Source: an uncultured Clostridium sp. (GTDB lineage Bacteria; Bacillota; Clostridia; Clostridiales; Clostridiaceae). From it: a DNA stretch of 64,000 nt. Positions 18,224 to 27,274 of the stretch are shown here, piece after piece. The position numbers and the translations under genes are program-made. Under the pieces are notes generated by a model. That model had not been told where the DNA came from and searched no databases. It saw only the letters and a list, made by a program, of their open reading frames with translations. The DNA is taken from contig CAIFEX010000006.1 of NCBI GenBank assembly GCA_903789665.1, positions 62,001-126,000 on the forward strand, in the 5' to 3' direction. Position 1 is the stretch's first letter. Each line of letters begins with the position of its first letter.

Positions 18224-18658
18224 TTATCTGGACAAAGCTATGGGATCTCCCTCTTGTATCCAGCCTTCCTTAATTACTTTTGCAAATACACCTTCCCTTG
18301 GCATGATACAATCCCCAACCTGCCTGCGTATAGCACATCCTCTGTGACATTCCTTCCCAATCTGTGTAATCTCTAAAGATACATCTCCCACTCTAAGCAC
18401 AGTTCCTACTGGAAGTTTATATAAGATAATCCCCTCTGTTGTAATATTTTCCGCAAATTTTCCGCTGGATAGATTCTTTACTCCGAGGTTTTTCATCTTA
18501 TCAATGCTTTCCTTTCCGAGCAAGCTTACCTGTCTGTGCCAATTCCCAGCATGGGCATCATTTTCCAGTCCGTTGTTTTTTCTAAACAATCCCCTGCCTA
18601 TGGGCTTTTTTATCTCGCCCTTTTTTTCACTAATATTTACTGAAACAACTTTAGCCAT
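18224..18658 (-). CDS. MOSC-domain protein
   Basis: Small stand-alone MOSC protein of 144 residues, a fold that binds or transfers molybdenum cofactor sulfur. The diagnostic cysteine block GKECHRGCAIRRQVGDCIMPREG is near the C-terminus, with the invariant Cys in GCAIR. I start at ATG 18658 (MAKVVSVNIS), which follows GGGGGTAGTACT; the upstream in-frame ATG at 18736 would overlap moaC by 50 bp. It is the last gene of a mogA-moaC-MOSC group, supporting a role in cofactor maturation or sulfuration for molybdo- or tungstoenzymes. Confidence 0.87.
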   Translation of the reverse strand: MAKVVSVNISEKKGEIKKPIGRGLFRKNNGLENDAHAGNWHRQVSLLGKESIDKMKNLGVKNLSSGKFAENITTEGIILYKLPVGTVLRVGDVSLEITQIGKECHRGCAIRRQVGDCIMPREGVFAKVIKEGWIQEGDPIALSR

Positions 18659-18686
18659 AGTACTACCCCCATTACCCAGAATATTT

Positions 18687-19163
18687 CTAAAGTTTTCTCT
18701 TAAATAAACCAGACTTACCCCCGCTTTTTTCAACAAGCATCACATCTGATATCACCATTCCCCTATCTACGGCTTTGCACATGTCGTATATGGTTAGGGC
18801 TGCCGTGCTGGCCGCCACAAGTGCTTCCATCTCAACTCCCGTTTTTCCGGAAATTCTTGCAGAAGCTTCTATGTCAATTTTAGATTTTTCAAAATCCAGC
18901 GTAAATTCTATATCACATCCGGTTATGTTGATGGAATGACACATGGGGATTATATTTGCGGTATTTTTTGCAGCCATTATTCCCGCCACCTGGGCTACAG
19001 AAAGAACATCCCCTTTTTTTGCCTTCCCTTCCGCTACAATGGAAAGAGTCTCCCTCTTCATATATATGGAGGCTGCAGCTGCAGCATGTCTATTGGTATC
19101 TTCCTTTTCACTTACATCTACCATTTTCGCTCTGCCCTGTTTATTTATATGAGTTAATTCCAT
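18687..19163 (-). CDS. moaC: Cyclic pyranopterin monophosphate synthase MoaC
   Basis: Second step of molybdopterin synthesis: MoaC turns the 3',8-cyclo-GTP made by MoaA into cyclic pyranopterin monophosphate. The 158-residue length is normal. PMCHSINI at 73-80 and GVEMEALVA at 109-117 are conserved pocket motifs, and DMCKAVDR at 127-134 carries the active-site Asp. The gene lies between mogA and the MOSC gene, 28 bp from the latter, in one direction. MoaA and MoeA are not in the window. Confidence 0.95.
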   Translation of the reverse strand: MELTHINKQGRAKMVDVSEKEDTNRHAAAAASIYMKRETLSIVAEGKAKKGDVLSVAQVAGIMAAKNTANIIPMCHSINITGCDIEFTLDFEKSKIDIEASARISGKTGVEMEALVAASTAALTIYDMCKAVDRGMVISDVMLVEKSGGKSGLFKRKL

Positions 19164-19206
19164 AAAATACTTTCTTCCTTTCTATCACAATAGCTAACTT
19201 GTACAC

Positions 19207-19695
19207 CTATTTTGCGCATTCAGAATCCCATCCCATCAATATGTCAATGCCATGGGGAAGTGCAGGCAGTATGAATTGAAGATTCTCCACTGCTCCCTTA
19301 GGACTTCCCGGAAGATTTACAATAAGGGTATTCCTCCTTATGCCGCACACTGCCCTGGAAAGCATTGCCCTTGGAGTTATCTCCATAGATCGCATCCTCA
19401 TTGCCTCTGCTATTCCAGGGACATTTTTTTCTATAACTTTCAAGGTGGCTTCAGGAGTGACATCTCTATTTGAAAATCCGGTACCACCGTTTGTCAGTGC
19501 TAAATTCACCTTTAATTTATCACAAACATAGCACAATTCCCTTTTTATATCTTCAATTTCATCGGGTATTATCCTATAATACACGACTTCATATTTAGAT
19601 TTATTCAATATATTTTCTATTTCAGGTCCGGTCTTATCTATCCTTTTTCCCTGGGAACCCCTGTCACTTATTGTAATTACAGCAGTTTTTATCAT
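19207..19695 (-). CDS. Molybdenum cofactor biosynthesis protein MogA/MoaB
   Basis: Molybdopterin adenylyltransferase-type protein of 162 residues that activates molybdopterin for metal insertion. The family signatures TNGGTGFSNRDVTPEAT (about 69-85) and NLPGSPKGAVENL (about 128-140) are present. It is first of the mogA-moaC-MOSC set. MogA and MoaB proteins cannot be separated safely by eye. A short dyad AACCT/AGGTT lies just before the start codon and could touch translation, but it may be chance. Confidence 0.92.
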   Translation of the reverse strand: MIKTAVITISDRGSQGKRIDKTGPEIENILNKSKYEVVYYRIIPDEIEDIKRELCYVCDKLKVNLALTNGGTGFSNRDVTPEATLKVIEKNVPGIAEAMRMRSMEITPRAMLSRAVCGIRRNTLIVNLPGSPKGAVENLQFILPALPHGIDILMGWDSECAK

Positions 19696-19749
19696 AATAC
19701 AACCTAAAAGGTTTTCAATTCTCCTTTCAACAAAATTTTTAAAATCAAA

Positions 19750-20019
19750 TTATTTTTTTACCTCATCATAATCAACATCTACAATTTTTTCCTGTGAAAT
19801 GCCAAAAGGATGTTTCTTCCTTCTGGTAAAACCATTCATTCTTTTATTTTTAGGTTTATTTATTTTTCTATTTTTAAGATATTTTCTTAATTTAACGAAA
19901 GTAAATAAGGCAACTCCAGCCACTACAATCCACGGTATTATCCTTATGAATATAACCACAGCAATTAGCGCCAGTAGAATTTTACAAACCGTAGAAAATT
20001 TTTTAAATATAAAATCCAT
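19750..20019 (-). CDS. Small unrecognised membrane protein, 89 aa
   Basis: I do not recognise the family. A long hydrophobic stretch (VCKILLALIAVVIFIRIIPWIVVAGVALFTFV, about 10-42) is followed by a strongly basic segment (KLRKYLKNRKINKPKNKRMNGFTRRKK) and an acidic end (EKIVDVDYDEVKK). ATG 20019 is chosen over 20028 because AAAGGG abuts the latter but is well spaced from the former. It lies between the DtxR/MntR-type gene and the moco operon, with no clear functional tie. Confidence 0.6.
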   Translation of the reverse strand: MDFIFKKFSTVCKILLALIAVVIFIRIIPWIVVAGVALFTFVKLRKYLKNRKINKPKNKRMNGFTRRKKHPFGISQEKIVDVDYDEVKK

Positions 20020-20105
20020 CTTATTCATCCCTTTATACCTTTGTATTTACTTCTATAAATTGATTATAACATAAAATAATTTTTAATAAAGTATTATTTT
20101 CTTTT

Positions 20106-20594
20106 CTATTTAGAACCTTTATTTAACACTGTCCTTGCATTTCTAAAAGCTGCAAAATCTTCAATCACATCAGGTCTCACATGCACAAAATCTATAAAAT
20201 CCTTCAAATACATTATGGTCTGATTATTAATTGTATGTTCCACTTTTTCCGTCTGCTCCAGTACATCTTCTGATATGCCGATAACTTTTAGAAAACTCTC
20301 CACAATATTATGCCTCTTCAACAAATATTGCCCCATATTTTTGCCTTCCTCTGTAAGTATTATTATACCATATTTCTCATACTGTATAAATTTTAATTCG
20401 GCAAGTTTCTGAATCATCTTTGTAGCCGAAGGAGGTTGCACATTTAGAGATTTTGCCAATTCATGAATTCTTGTAAAGCCCTCTTTATGTGCCAATCTAT
20501 AAACCATTTCCAAATAATCCTCCATAGATGCTGTTAAAACATCACATTCCCTTTTCATATACTCACTGAAAGTAAAGAAATCTCCGTCTGTCAT
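20106..20594 (-). CDS. DtxR/MntR-family metal-dependent regulator
   Basis: Metal-responsive repressor of 162 residues. TASMEDYLEMVYRL (about 21-34) begins the winged helix, the recognition helix is in QPPSATKMIQKLAELKF, and the dimerisation and metal-binding half carries GQYLLKRHNIVESFLKVIG and EQTEKVEHTINNQTI with the Glu/His ligands usual in MntR-type proteins. AGGAG lies well before the ATG. No metal transporter adjoins it, although a TerC protein is encoded 10 kb away. A 43-codon membrane-peptide frame ends 19 bp upstream. Confidence 0.85.
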   Translation of the reverse strand: MTDGDFFTFSEYMKRECDVLTASMEDYLEMVYRLAHKEGFTRIHELAKSLNVQPPSATKMIQKLAELKFIQYEKYGIIILTEEGKNMGQYLLKRHNIVESFLKVIGISEDVLEQTEKVEHTINNQTIMYLKDFIDFVHVRPDVIEDFAAFRNARTVLNKGSK

Positions 20595-20613
20595 ATTATT
20601 CTCCTATAAATTG

Positions 20614-20745
20614 CTATTTTTTACGTATATTTTGTATTTCCTTGATAAACTCTTTTATATCGCACCGTATCAAAATCACTAAGCTGAAAGGTATAACACA
20701 TATAAACACAATAAAGATTATCTGTAATACATTCTTAATTAACAT
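20614..20745 (-). CDS. Possible 43-aa single-span membrane peptide upstream of the DtxR/MntR gene
   Basis: A short frame starts at ATG 20745 and ends at TAG 20614. It encodes one hydrophobic span (VLQIIFIVFICVIPFSLVIL) and then a charged tail (KEFIKEIQNIRKK). The upstream GGGAAATCGAAA is a poor ribosome site, so coding is uncertain. Its stop is 19 bp before the regulator gene, which would allow co-expression. I know no family for it. The rest of the 337-bp gap holds only a small AGTTTCA/TGAAACT dyad (20759-20776) and the next terminator. Confidence 0.35.
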   Translation of the reverse strand: MLIKNVLQIIFIVFICVIPFSLVILIRCDIKEFIKEIQNIRKK

Positions 20746-20886
20746 TTTCGATTTCCCAGTTTCAAAAATGAAACTCCTCCCCATTACAGCTGGCTAAATA
20801 AAAGATTATATGTACTATATATAAATAATATGCTTTAAAATTTTCACATATACTAAATTCCAATAATACTTTTGAATAATGATAAA

Positions 20887-20920
20887 GGGGCTTTCGGCAC
20901 TGTAACTGTCGAAAACCCCC
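20887..20920 (-). terminator. Terminator of the LTA synthase gene
   Basis: GGGGCTTTCG and CGAAAACCCC form a hairpin with a bulge right after the stop at 20932; on the minus strand it is followed by TTTATCATT. Confidence 0.7.
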
Positions 20921-20931
20921 ATTACTTTTGA

Positions 20932-22824
20932 TCAAGCTCCTCCGTTATCAAATTCCTCTATCAGATTATGATTCAGCAGATCATCGGAATACTGCAATTC
21001 TTTTGTATACTCATCCTTCTCTTTTTTAAGTTTTGGTGTTTCATTTACTTTAGCACCAGTTTGCATATTATAATAAGTATCGGACCATGATACATATAAA
21101 TTTTCACCATCTATAAAGGAACCATTTCTGAAAATGACTTTCTGACTATCTCCATTTAGCATGTCCTTACCGAACATATATTTTCGAGGTAAATTATACA
21201 TATTTGCCAGTGTAGGATATAAATCCATCTGACAAGTATATTTGTGATTTACCCCTGCATATTGGTCATTCGGAAAATGAAGCAGCAGAGGCACTTTTTG
21301 ATACTTAAACCACGTATAGTCATTATTGCTTTCATTTTCAAATTTGAAGAGCTGCTGGGCATTGTCCTTAGGAATAGCAAAATGATCCCCATACAAAGCT
21401 ATGATAGAATTTTGCATTATACCGTCTTTTTCAAGGTTATCCAAAAATTCTCCCAACTGCGCATCCGTATAATGAATGGCTTTTAAATAATTCCCAATAA
21501 ATGTTCCTTCATATTCTCCCACATTGAAACTTCCATACTTATCTACTGCTTCAAATGGGAAATGACTTGTAAGTGTAACTATGAAAGAATAATAAGGCTG
21601 CTTGAATTTCTTCATTTTTTCCAGAGATTGATTTAGAAATGATCTGTCACTTAACCCCAGACCTATTTTTTCATCTATGTTAAAACTGTGTTCTCCAAAG
21701 AAATCATCAAAACTCTGAGCTTTATACATGACATTCCTGTTCCAGAATCCCTCACTGTTTCCGTGCAAAGCCGCAGTATAATAATTCTTATCTTTCAGGG
21801 CACTTGCCAGAGAATCATATTTATTGCCGCTGTATGTATAGTAGGCAGCTCCCGATTGCGCAGGGTAAACAGAATTGTTAGACATCAGTTCCGCATCTGA
21901 AGTGTTTCCCCCTGCAACCTGATAAAAGTAATTGTCAAAATACAGGCATTTGTTCACCCACCTATTCAAATTGGGCGTTATCTCCTGTCCATTCACCTTT
22001 TGATTTATTACAAAGCCCTGAAGTGCCTCAACTTGAATCACTATCAAATTTTTGCCCTCTCCTATACCCTTAAAATTGGTCTCATCCGTAGAATTATTAT
22101 TTTCCTTTAAAAATGCCTTGATATCCTTTATTCTCTGTTCTGGCAAGGATTTTGAGTTTTTTATAGCAGTATTTATATAATTATAGGAGTCAACTAAGTG
22201 GAAATTTACATTTCCTATTATGTTGGTTAAATATATTCTATTGCTCATAGCTGTAAGCAAAGTAGGCTGTTCTTTGGAAACCCTGTAAAAAACGACAGCA
22301 TTCATTCCAATTCCAACCACAAATATTACCAGAAAACTCACTAGCCTCCTGATTAAAGGCCTTGTACTCTTTTTCTTCCTCTTATAAATTTTCTCCAATG
22401 GAAGCAGTATAAATAAGTCCAAAAAATAATAAAGATCCTTTACATTGGCGACACTACCCACACTGGAAGACACTCCCTGCAATAGCTTGGCATTTCTTAT
22501 AGCAGCTACAGTAGTTATATCTTTAAAATACCTATAATACATCAAATCCGTCACAAGTATCGCACTTATTACAATATCAACTATATACAAAAAACTTATT
22601 CTGTTTTTTTCTTTAAAAAGTAATGAAAAGCTGAGCAATATCAATATTGATGCAGCTATCGGAAAAACCACAGCTTTGTTCAGGTAACCTGAAGATATGT
22701 CCTTTTCATAAGACATAAGTTTTACATAAATTATACAGCAAAATAGGATAATATCTATATTATTGAATAATAAGTGAAATATCCCATCGAATACCTTACC
22801 CTTCTTAGCATTTATAAACCTCAT
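20932..22824 (-). CDS. LTA synthase-family (LtaS-like) membrane sulfatase-fold enzyme
   Basis: Polyglycerolphosphate (lipoteichoic acid) synthase homologue of 630 residues. About five membrane helices fill the first 190 residues, and the extracellular alkaline-phosphatase-fold domain follows. GGNTSDAELMSNNSVYP (about 304-320) carries the catalytic threonine, and ALYGDHFAI (about 473-481) supplies metal ligands. It would polymerise glycerol-phosphate from phosphatidylglycerol on the outer leaflet. AGAGAGGAAAAGAA precedes the ATG. About 105 bp upstream is the repeat TTAACA-TTC-TGTTAA (22928-22942), a candidate site for the response regulator encoded just upstream. Confidence 0.9.
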   Translation of the reverse strand: MRFINAKKGKVFDGIFHLLFNNIDIILFCCIIYVKLMSYEKDISSGYLNKAVVFPIAASILILLSFSLLFKEKNRISFLYIVDIVISAILVTDLMYYRYFKDITTVAAIRNAKLLQGVSSSVGSVANVKDLYYFLDLFILLPLEKIYKRKKKSTRPLIRRLVSFLVIFVVGIGMNAVVFYRVSKEQPTLLTAMSNRIYLTNIIGNVNFHLVDSYNYINTAIKNSKSLPEQRIKDIKAFLKENNNSTDETNFKGIGEGKNLIVIQVEALQGFVINQKVNGQEITPNLNRWVNKCLYFDNYFYQVAGGNTSDAELMSNNSVYPAQSGAAYYTYSGNKYDSLASALKDKNYYTAALHGNSEGFWNRNVMYKAQSFDDFFGEHSFNIDEKIGLGLSDRSFLNQSLEKMKKFKQPYYSFIVTLTSHFPFEAVDKYGSFNVGEYEGTFIGNYLKAIHYTDAQLGEFLDNLEKDGIMQNSIIALYGDHFAIPKDNAQQLFKFENESNNDYTWFKYQKVPLLLHFPNDQYAGVNHKYTCQMDLYPTLANMYNLPRKYMFGKDMLNGDSQKVIFRNGSFIDGENLYVSWSDTYYNMQTGAKVNETPKLKKEKDEYTKELQYSDDLLNHNLIEEFDNGGA

Positions 22825-23016
22825 TTCTTTTCCTCTCTTCTAAACAATCACTTTATCTCAAAACTTTAAATATAAAACTTTAATTTTAATTTTACATCAT
22901 TTACGTGACACTTAAATGACAGGTTTTTTAACATTCTGTTAACAAACCCATAATCTAATATTAATAAAGTGATTTTTAGATCCGTTGGATTTAAACGAAA
23001 TTTATTCACCATGCCT

Positions 23017-24546
23017 TCATACTTTATCCATAATAAAATAAAATATAACTCCTCTTTCCGTATTTTTTACTCCATATTCAAATCCATGTAGCTCCAGTAT
23101 ATTTTTAACTATGGCAAGGCCAATACCAGTACCGCCCAGTTTTCTGTTCCGAGATTTATCTATCTTATAAAAATTGTTCCATATTTTAGTTATATCCTCC
23201 ACCGGTATATTTTTCCCCGTGTTCTCTACGGATACAATAATTTTGTCCTTTCTGTCCGCTATGGCAAAAATTATATTCCCACCTTTCTCTGTATTTTTTA
23301 TGGCATTGGTGATGAAATTATCCATAACCTGCTCCATTTTGTCCCAGTCGGCATATACCTTGACCCGTTTTATCATTTTAAAATCGACTTTTATATTTTT
23401 ATCCTTTATCACCTTTGAAAATTTTTTGAATACATAGGTTATAAGTTCATCCATAAAAAATATTTCTCTATCCAGTTTAATTATACCGGACTCAAGGTGG
23501 GACAATTTCAGCATATCCGATACTAAATTTGCCATTTTATTGCTTTCATCTATTATGACATCAATATAACTGTCCTTTTCATCACCTTCAAAAATATTAT
23601 CTTTTAATCCTTCTGCATACCCTTCTATTAAATTTATGGGGGTTTTAAGCTCGTGGGAAATAGAAGCTACAAATTCTTTCCTGACCTTTTCTATTTTTCT
23701 TTCCCTTTCTATGTCCTTTTCCAGTTTCAAATTCGCCTTTTTAAGTGAAGTCAATGCTTTATCCAGATTATAAGACAGAAAATTCAACGTGTCAGCCAAA
23801 TTTCCTATCTCATCTTCATTTTTTACATCACATTTTTCCGAAAAATCAAGAGAAGCCATTTTCTTTGCAGTGTTATTCAATTTGACCAAAGGCTTTGAAA
23901 CCATATTGGTATATATGAGGGAAAGTAACAGTATCAATATGACAGCCCCTATGTAAAAATAAATATAAAATTCCCTTATTACAGAAGATGCCTCATCTAC
24001 CGGCTGAAGAGAAGTGACTGCAAATATTATCTCTTCCCGTTTATTATCCGGGACAGCAGTGAGAATATTTTTTCTACCATGAATTTCCCTATCGGTAATT
24101 ACAGTTACGGATTTGTTATATTTTATCATATCATCTAACGAGTTAAAATTTCTTACCCATTCCACTATAATATCATTTATTATTTTTATTCTTGCCGCAT
24201 CATAACTTTCATTGTCTAATTTCGTGATAAATTTTATTTTCCCCTCTCTATTCATTATAACCAATTTAGCATTATTATTTTCTTCAAAATTCCTTATAAT
24301 TTCTACTACTTCATTTTCATCTTTTGTCTTATTGTACATTGTTTTAAACTTCTGTGTTTCACTTTGAATATTTTTTTCCTTTTTATTTATGTAGAACTTA
24401 CCAAAAAAAAGCGATTGGAAAACCAAAGTGCCGCTTATAAAAATTATAAAAACCAATGCAGTTATTATAAATAACTTCCAGGTTATATTTTTCCTTATTT
24501 TTAATAAAAACTTATTTTCCCATAAAATGTTTCCCTTTTTCATCAT
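23017..24546 (-). CDS. Membrane sensor histidine kinase
   Basis: Two-component sensor of 509 residues. A first membrane helix (about 25-48), an extracellular sensing region of about 145 residues and a second helix (about 195-215) lead to a HAMP linker, then the phosphoacceptor box SISHELKTPINLIEGYAEG (His near 296). The ATPase domain shows NAIKNT, the VENTGKNI G1 box and GGTGIGLAIV G2 box. It overlaps the regulator gene by 35 bp, and GAGG lies 6 bases before its ATG inside that overlap, so the pair is translationally coupled. The signal is unknown; a cell-wall role is suggested only by the adjacent LTA synthase. Confidence 0.93.
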   Translation of the reverse strand: MMKKGNILWENKFLLKIRKNITWKLFIITALVFIIFISGTLVFQSLFFGKFYINKKEKNIQSETQKFKTMYNKTKDENEVVEIIRNFEENNNAKLVIMNREGKIKFITKLDNESYDAARIKIINDIIVEWVRNFNSLDDMIKYNKSVTVITDREIHGRKNILTAVPDNKREEIIFAVTSLQPVDEASSVIREFYIYFYIGAVILILLLSLIYTNMVSKPLVKLNNTAKKMASLDFSEKCDVKNEDEIGNLADTLNFLSYNLDKALTSLKKANLKLEKDIERERKIEKVRKEFVASISHELKTPINLIEGYAEGLKDNIFEGDEKDSYIDVIIDESNKMANLVSDMLKLSHLESGIIKLDREIFFMDELITYVFKKFSKVIKDKNIKVDFKMIKRVKVYADWDKMEQVMDNFITNAIKNTEKGGNIIFAIADRKDKIIVSVENTGKNIPVEDITKIWNNFYKIDKSRNRKLGGTGIGLAIVKNILELHGFEYGVKNTERGVIFYFIMDKV

Positions 24547-25219
24547 TTTTTACCTCAAATTTATATCCAATCCCTCTAACTGTAGTTATTAAATAAGCTT
24601 TGGCTCCCAATTTTTCCCTCAATCTTTTAACATGGGTATCAACTGTTCTGAGATCCCCACAATAATCCAGTCCCCATACAGAATCCAAAATTTTTTCTCT
24701 GCTCAAAACTATGTCTTTATTTTTTATTAAATAGTATAGCAATTCAAATTCTTTTGGTGAAAGATATACACTTTTTCCATCTACCTTCACCTCATGTCCC
24801 TCTTTATCAATAAAAATGCCTCCATAAATATTCTTTTTTACAGTGCTGTCTTCATCATAAACTCTTTTCAGAAGTGCCTTTATCTTGGCCACCAAAATCT
24901 TAGGGCTTATGGGTTTAGTCACATAGCTGTCCGTACCAAGTTGAAATCCCAGAAGTTGATCTTCATCTTCAGCTCGTGCGGTAAGCATAATTATTGGAAT
25001 ATTTGAAATTTTTCTAAGTTCCCTGCAAGTTGCCCAGCCATCCATTATAGGCATCATTATATCAAGTACCACTAAATCCACATGGTTATTTTTAAATTTC
25101 TCAAGAGCATCCCGCCCATTTTCAGCTAAAATAACATTTAGCCCTTCATGCTTTAAATATGCCTCTATGAGAACCCTCATTCTCTCTTCATCGTCTACCA
25201 TTAAAATAGTTCTACTCAT
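24512..25219 (-). CDS. OmpR/PhoB-family response regulator
   Basis: DNA-binding partner of the adjacent kinase. The receiver has the acidic VDDEE, phosphoacceptor D53 in VVLDIMMPIMDGW, TARAE and the K of VTKPISPK; the C-terminal winged helix carries LSPKEFELLYYLIKN and RTVDTHVKRLREKLG. AGGAGATATGTAG precedes the ATG. The first gene of the kinase operon, it may also control the LTA-synthase gene downstream. Confidence 0.95.
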   Translation of the reverse strand: MSRTILMVDDEERMRVLIEAYLKHEGLNVILAENGRDALEKFKNNHVDLVVLDIMMPIMDGWATCRELRKISNIPIIMLTARAEDEDQLLGFQLGTDSYVTKPISPKILVAKIKALLKRVYDEDSTVKKNIYGGIFIDKEGHEVKVDGKSVYLSPKEFELLYYLIKNKDIVLSREKILDSVWGLDYCGDLRTVDTHVKRLREKLGAKAYLITTVRGIGYKFEVKNDEKGKHFMGK

Positions 25220-25355
25220 CTACATATCTCCTATTGTAAAGTTTTTTCCACTTTAGAAATTTATTTATTCACATTAACATAATATATGAAATGCGGTGAT
25301 TTGTACAGATTAATCAAGCACACCAAATTTAAAATAAAATTATAACAATATTGTG

Positions 25356-25392
25356 AAAAGATTGCCCCGAAATTTAATTTTGAGGCAATCTT
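25356..25392 (-). terminator. Terminator of the 88-aa gene
   Basis: A hairpin GATTGCC.../...GGCAATC with two G-U pairs spans 25360-25390 and ends in four T on the minus strand. Confidence 0.8.
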
Positions 25393-25409
25393 CTTAAATA
25401 TAAAACTTA

Positions 25410-25676
25410 TCAATTTTTTTTATCAAGGTAATTATTATAAATCTGCTCAAGATATTTTTCAGGTTCAGGCATGGGATAATTCTTGCCTTTTTTCCTCAAT
25501 TTCTTATGCTCATTATAGCGTTTGACTATCCTGTCCCAATCCTCCGGATAATTTTGCCTAAATGCTTCTGCAAAATTTTCCAGACTGGAATCTTCTTTCA
25601 AGCCAGCAAATATCTTATCAACTTTATCAGACTTATCCTTTATTAACTGTGACTTTGAAACATGTATTTTTCCCAT
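25410..25676 (-). CDS. Unrecognised 88-aa charged protein
   Basis: I do not recognise this family. The product is soluble and highly charged, with a lysine-rich N-terminus, LENFAEAFRQNYPEDWDRIVKRYNEHKKLRKKGKNYPMPEPEKYLEQIYNNYL-type composition and no cysteine. GGAAGGGG precedes the ATG and a strong terminator follows, so it is a monocistronic gene. The pattern Y-P-E-D-W followed by an R-x-Y motif and a proline break may be a recognisable small family in a search. Confidence 0.65.
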   Translation of the reverse strand: MGKIHVSKSQLIKDKSDKVDKIFAGLKEDSSLENFAEAFRQNYPEDWDRIVKRYNEHKKLRKKGKNYPMPEPEKYLEQIYNNYLDKKN

Positions 25677-25764
25677 AATATAATCAACCCCTTCCTACAT
25701 TCTATATTCTCCCCAACTTTAAGCAAATCCTCCAATATTCATAAAATTTAAAAAGATGTTGAAA

Positions 25765-26577
25765 TTACAAATCCAATTTGTTCTCTATAATATAAGCCGT
25801 AGCATAAAACATTGCTATAATAAAAATCAGAGATACAGAAATTTCCGCTATATTTAAACTAACACCCGAAATAAAAGGGTTATTGGTATTGACAATGGCA
25901 TTTCCAAAATTTGTCCAGGATTGTCCGCCTTCATTATTAAATATTTTCAACATAAAACCCTGGGGAAATACGTTGGAAACAGCATTTTCTACTTTAACCT
26001 GTATAATGCAAAGTACTACAAATATTATAAATGTACCCAGTTTACCCAATTTCCTGTTTTTAATAGCAACTCTCCCCAATGCAAGAGATAAATACACGGT
26101 AAGTAAAAATAAAATATACACAATTAGAACCACAAATATTGAATATGCTATAAATTGTGGAGTTACAGCACTTAAAAGCCGGCCAAAAGTTATCTTCAAG
26201 CCAAATGTGAAACCCTGGGTAAGATTCAGCATTTCAACCAGTATAGCTGTAAACAGGAACAGGAAAAATAATACTATAAGGCATTGTAAAATAGCCGTTA
26301 TTATTTTATTAATCAATATGTTCTTTCCACTTTTAGGTGTGGTGAAAACAAGATAAGCGCTGCCCTCATATATATCCCTGCTGAATAATTTTATATTCCA
26401 TACTATAACAATTATCTCAGCTACAAAGCTTATAACAAGGTTTAAAAAAATTATGATATTTGAATCCCATAGATTTATTCTTGTGAGCAACAGTAAATTT
26501 AAAATTATTATTGTACATATCATTATTACAAAATCTTTAAAGCATCCCTCAAGATCATATTTTACAAATTTAAACAT
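25765..26577 (-). CDS. ABC-2-type transporter permease
   Basis: Membrane subunit of an exporter, 270 residues with about six helices: TIIILNLLLLTRI, FLNLVISFVAEIIVIVW, CLIVLFFLFLFTAILV, FVVLIVYILFLLTVYLSLALG, TFIIFVVLCI and IAEISVSLIFIIAMFYA. The RDIYEGSAYLVFTTPKSGKNILINK segment is the usual cytoplasmic loop of this type. Its start overlaps the ATPase stop (TAATG), so expression is coupled. With the ATPase and GntR regulator it forms a YtrA-like cassette. The exported substrate is unknown; related units respond to cell-wall antibiotics. Confidence 0.85.
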   Translation of the reverse strand: MFKFVKYDLEGCFKDFVIMICTIIILNLLLLTRINLWDSNIIIFLNLVISFVAEIIVIVWNIKLFSRDIYEGSAYLVFTTPKSGKNILINKIITAILQCLIVLFFLFLFTAILVEMLNLTQGFTFGLKITFGRLLSAVTPQFIAYSIFVVLIVYILFLLTVYLSLALGRVAIKNRKLGKLGTFIIFVVLCIIQVKVENAVSNVFPQGFMLKIFNNEGGQSWTNFGNAIVNTNNPFISGVSLNIAEISVSLIFIIAMFYATAYIIENKLDL

Positions 26578-27272
26578 TACCTGAACACCTCTCTGTATAT
26601 TTCATCTATGGACATCTTTCTTTCGGACCTCAATTCCTCTGCATTTCCAAACAATACTATCCTGCCTTCAGATATAAATGCAACATCGTCAAATAATCTT
26701 TCGATATCACTTACCAAATGAGTAGTTATGAGTATGGAACTCTCCTCGGTATAGTTTTTAAGTATCGCATCCAATATCTTTTCTCTGGTAGTAGGATCCA
26801 CTCCTCCTAAAGGCTCATCCAGCACATAAAGTTGAGATTTTCTAGACAGCACTAATGTAAGATACAATTTTTCACTCATCCCTTTGGATAATTCTCTAAC
26901 TTTGCTGTCTTCACTTAAATTCATAAATTTCAACATTTCTCCTGCCTTTTCCTTGTCAAAATCATCATACATGTCGTCAAAAAAATTTACAGCATCGCTT
27001 ATTCTCATCCATTTGTAAAGATAATCCCTGTCAGGTAAATAGGAGACCTGGGCTTTTGTCTTTATTCCCGGCCTGTTGCCATTTATAAGTATTTCCCCGG
27101 AACTTGGCCTTAATATTCCCGCTATTATTTTTAGGAAAGTGGTTTTTCCACTTCCATTCGGCCCCAAAAGCCCCGTTATTCTCCCTTTTTTAATTTCCAA
27201 ATTGAGTCCATTTAAAGCGGTTTTCCTAAAATAGGACTTCTTTAAATCAGTACACTTCAATATAGTTTCCAT
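26577..27272 (-). CDS. ABC exporter ATP-binding protein
   Basis: ATPase of 231 residues driving the adjacent permease. Walker A GPNGSGKTT is at 37-45, the signature is the variant LSKGMSEKL near 130, and Walker B is YVLDEPLGGVDP near 155, followed by the switch histidine in ITTHLVSD. The gene starts directly after the GntR regulator stop and overlaps the permease start. LSKGM in place of LSGGQ is common in this exporter group. Confidence 0.92.
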   Translation of the reverse strand: METILKCTDLKKSYFRKTALNGLNLEIKKGRITGLLGPNGSGKTTFLKIIAGILRPSSGEILINGNRPGIKTKAQVSYLPDRDYLYKWMRISDAVNFFDDMYDDFDKEKAGEMLKFMNLSEDSKVRELSKGMSEKLYLTLVLSRKSQLYVLDEPLGGVDPTTREKILDAILKNYTEESSILITTHLVSDIERLFDDVAFISEGRIVLFGNAEELRSERKMSIDEIYREVFR

Positions 27273-27274
27273 TT

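Noticed and set aside
18659-18736. N-terminal extension of the MOSC protein
   Set aside because: It would overlap moaC and lacks a ribosome site; ATG 18658 has GGGGGT upstream.
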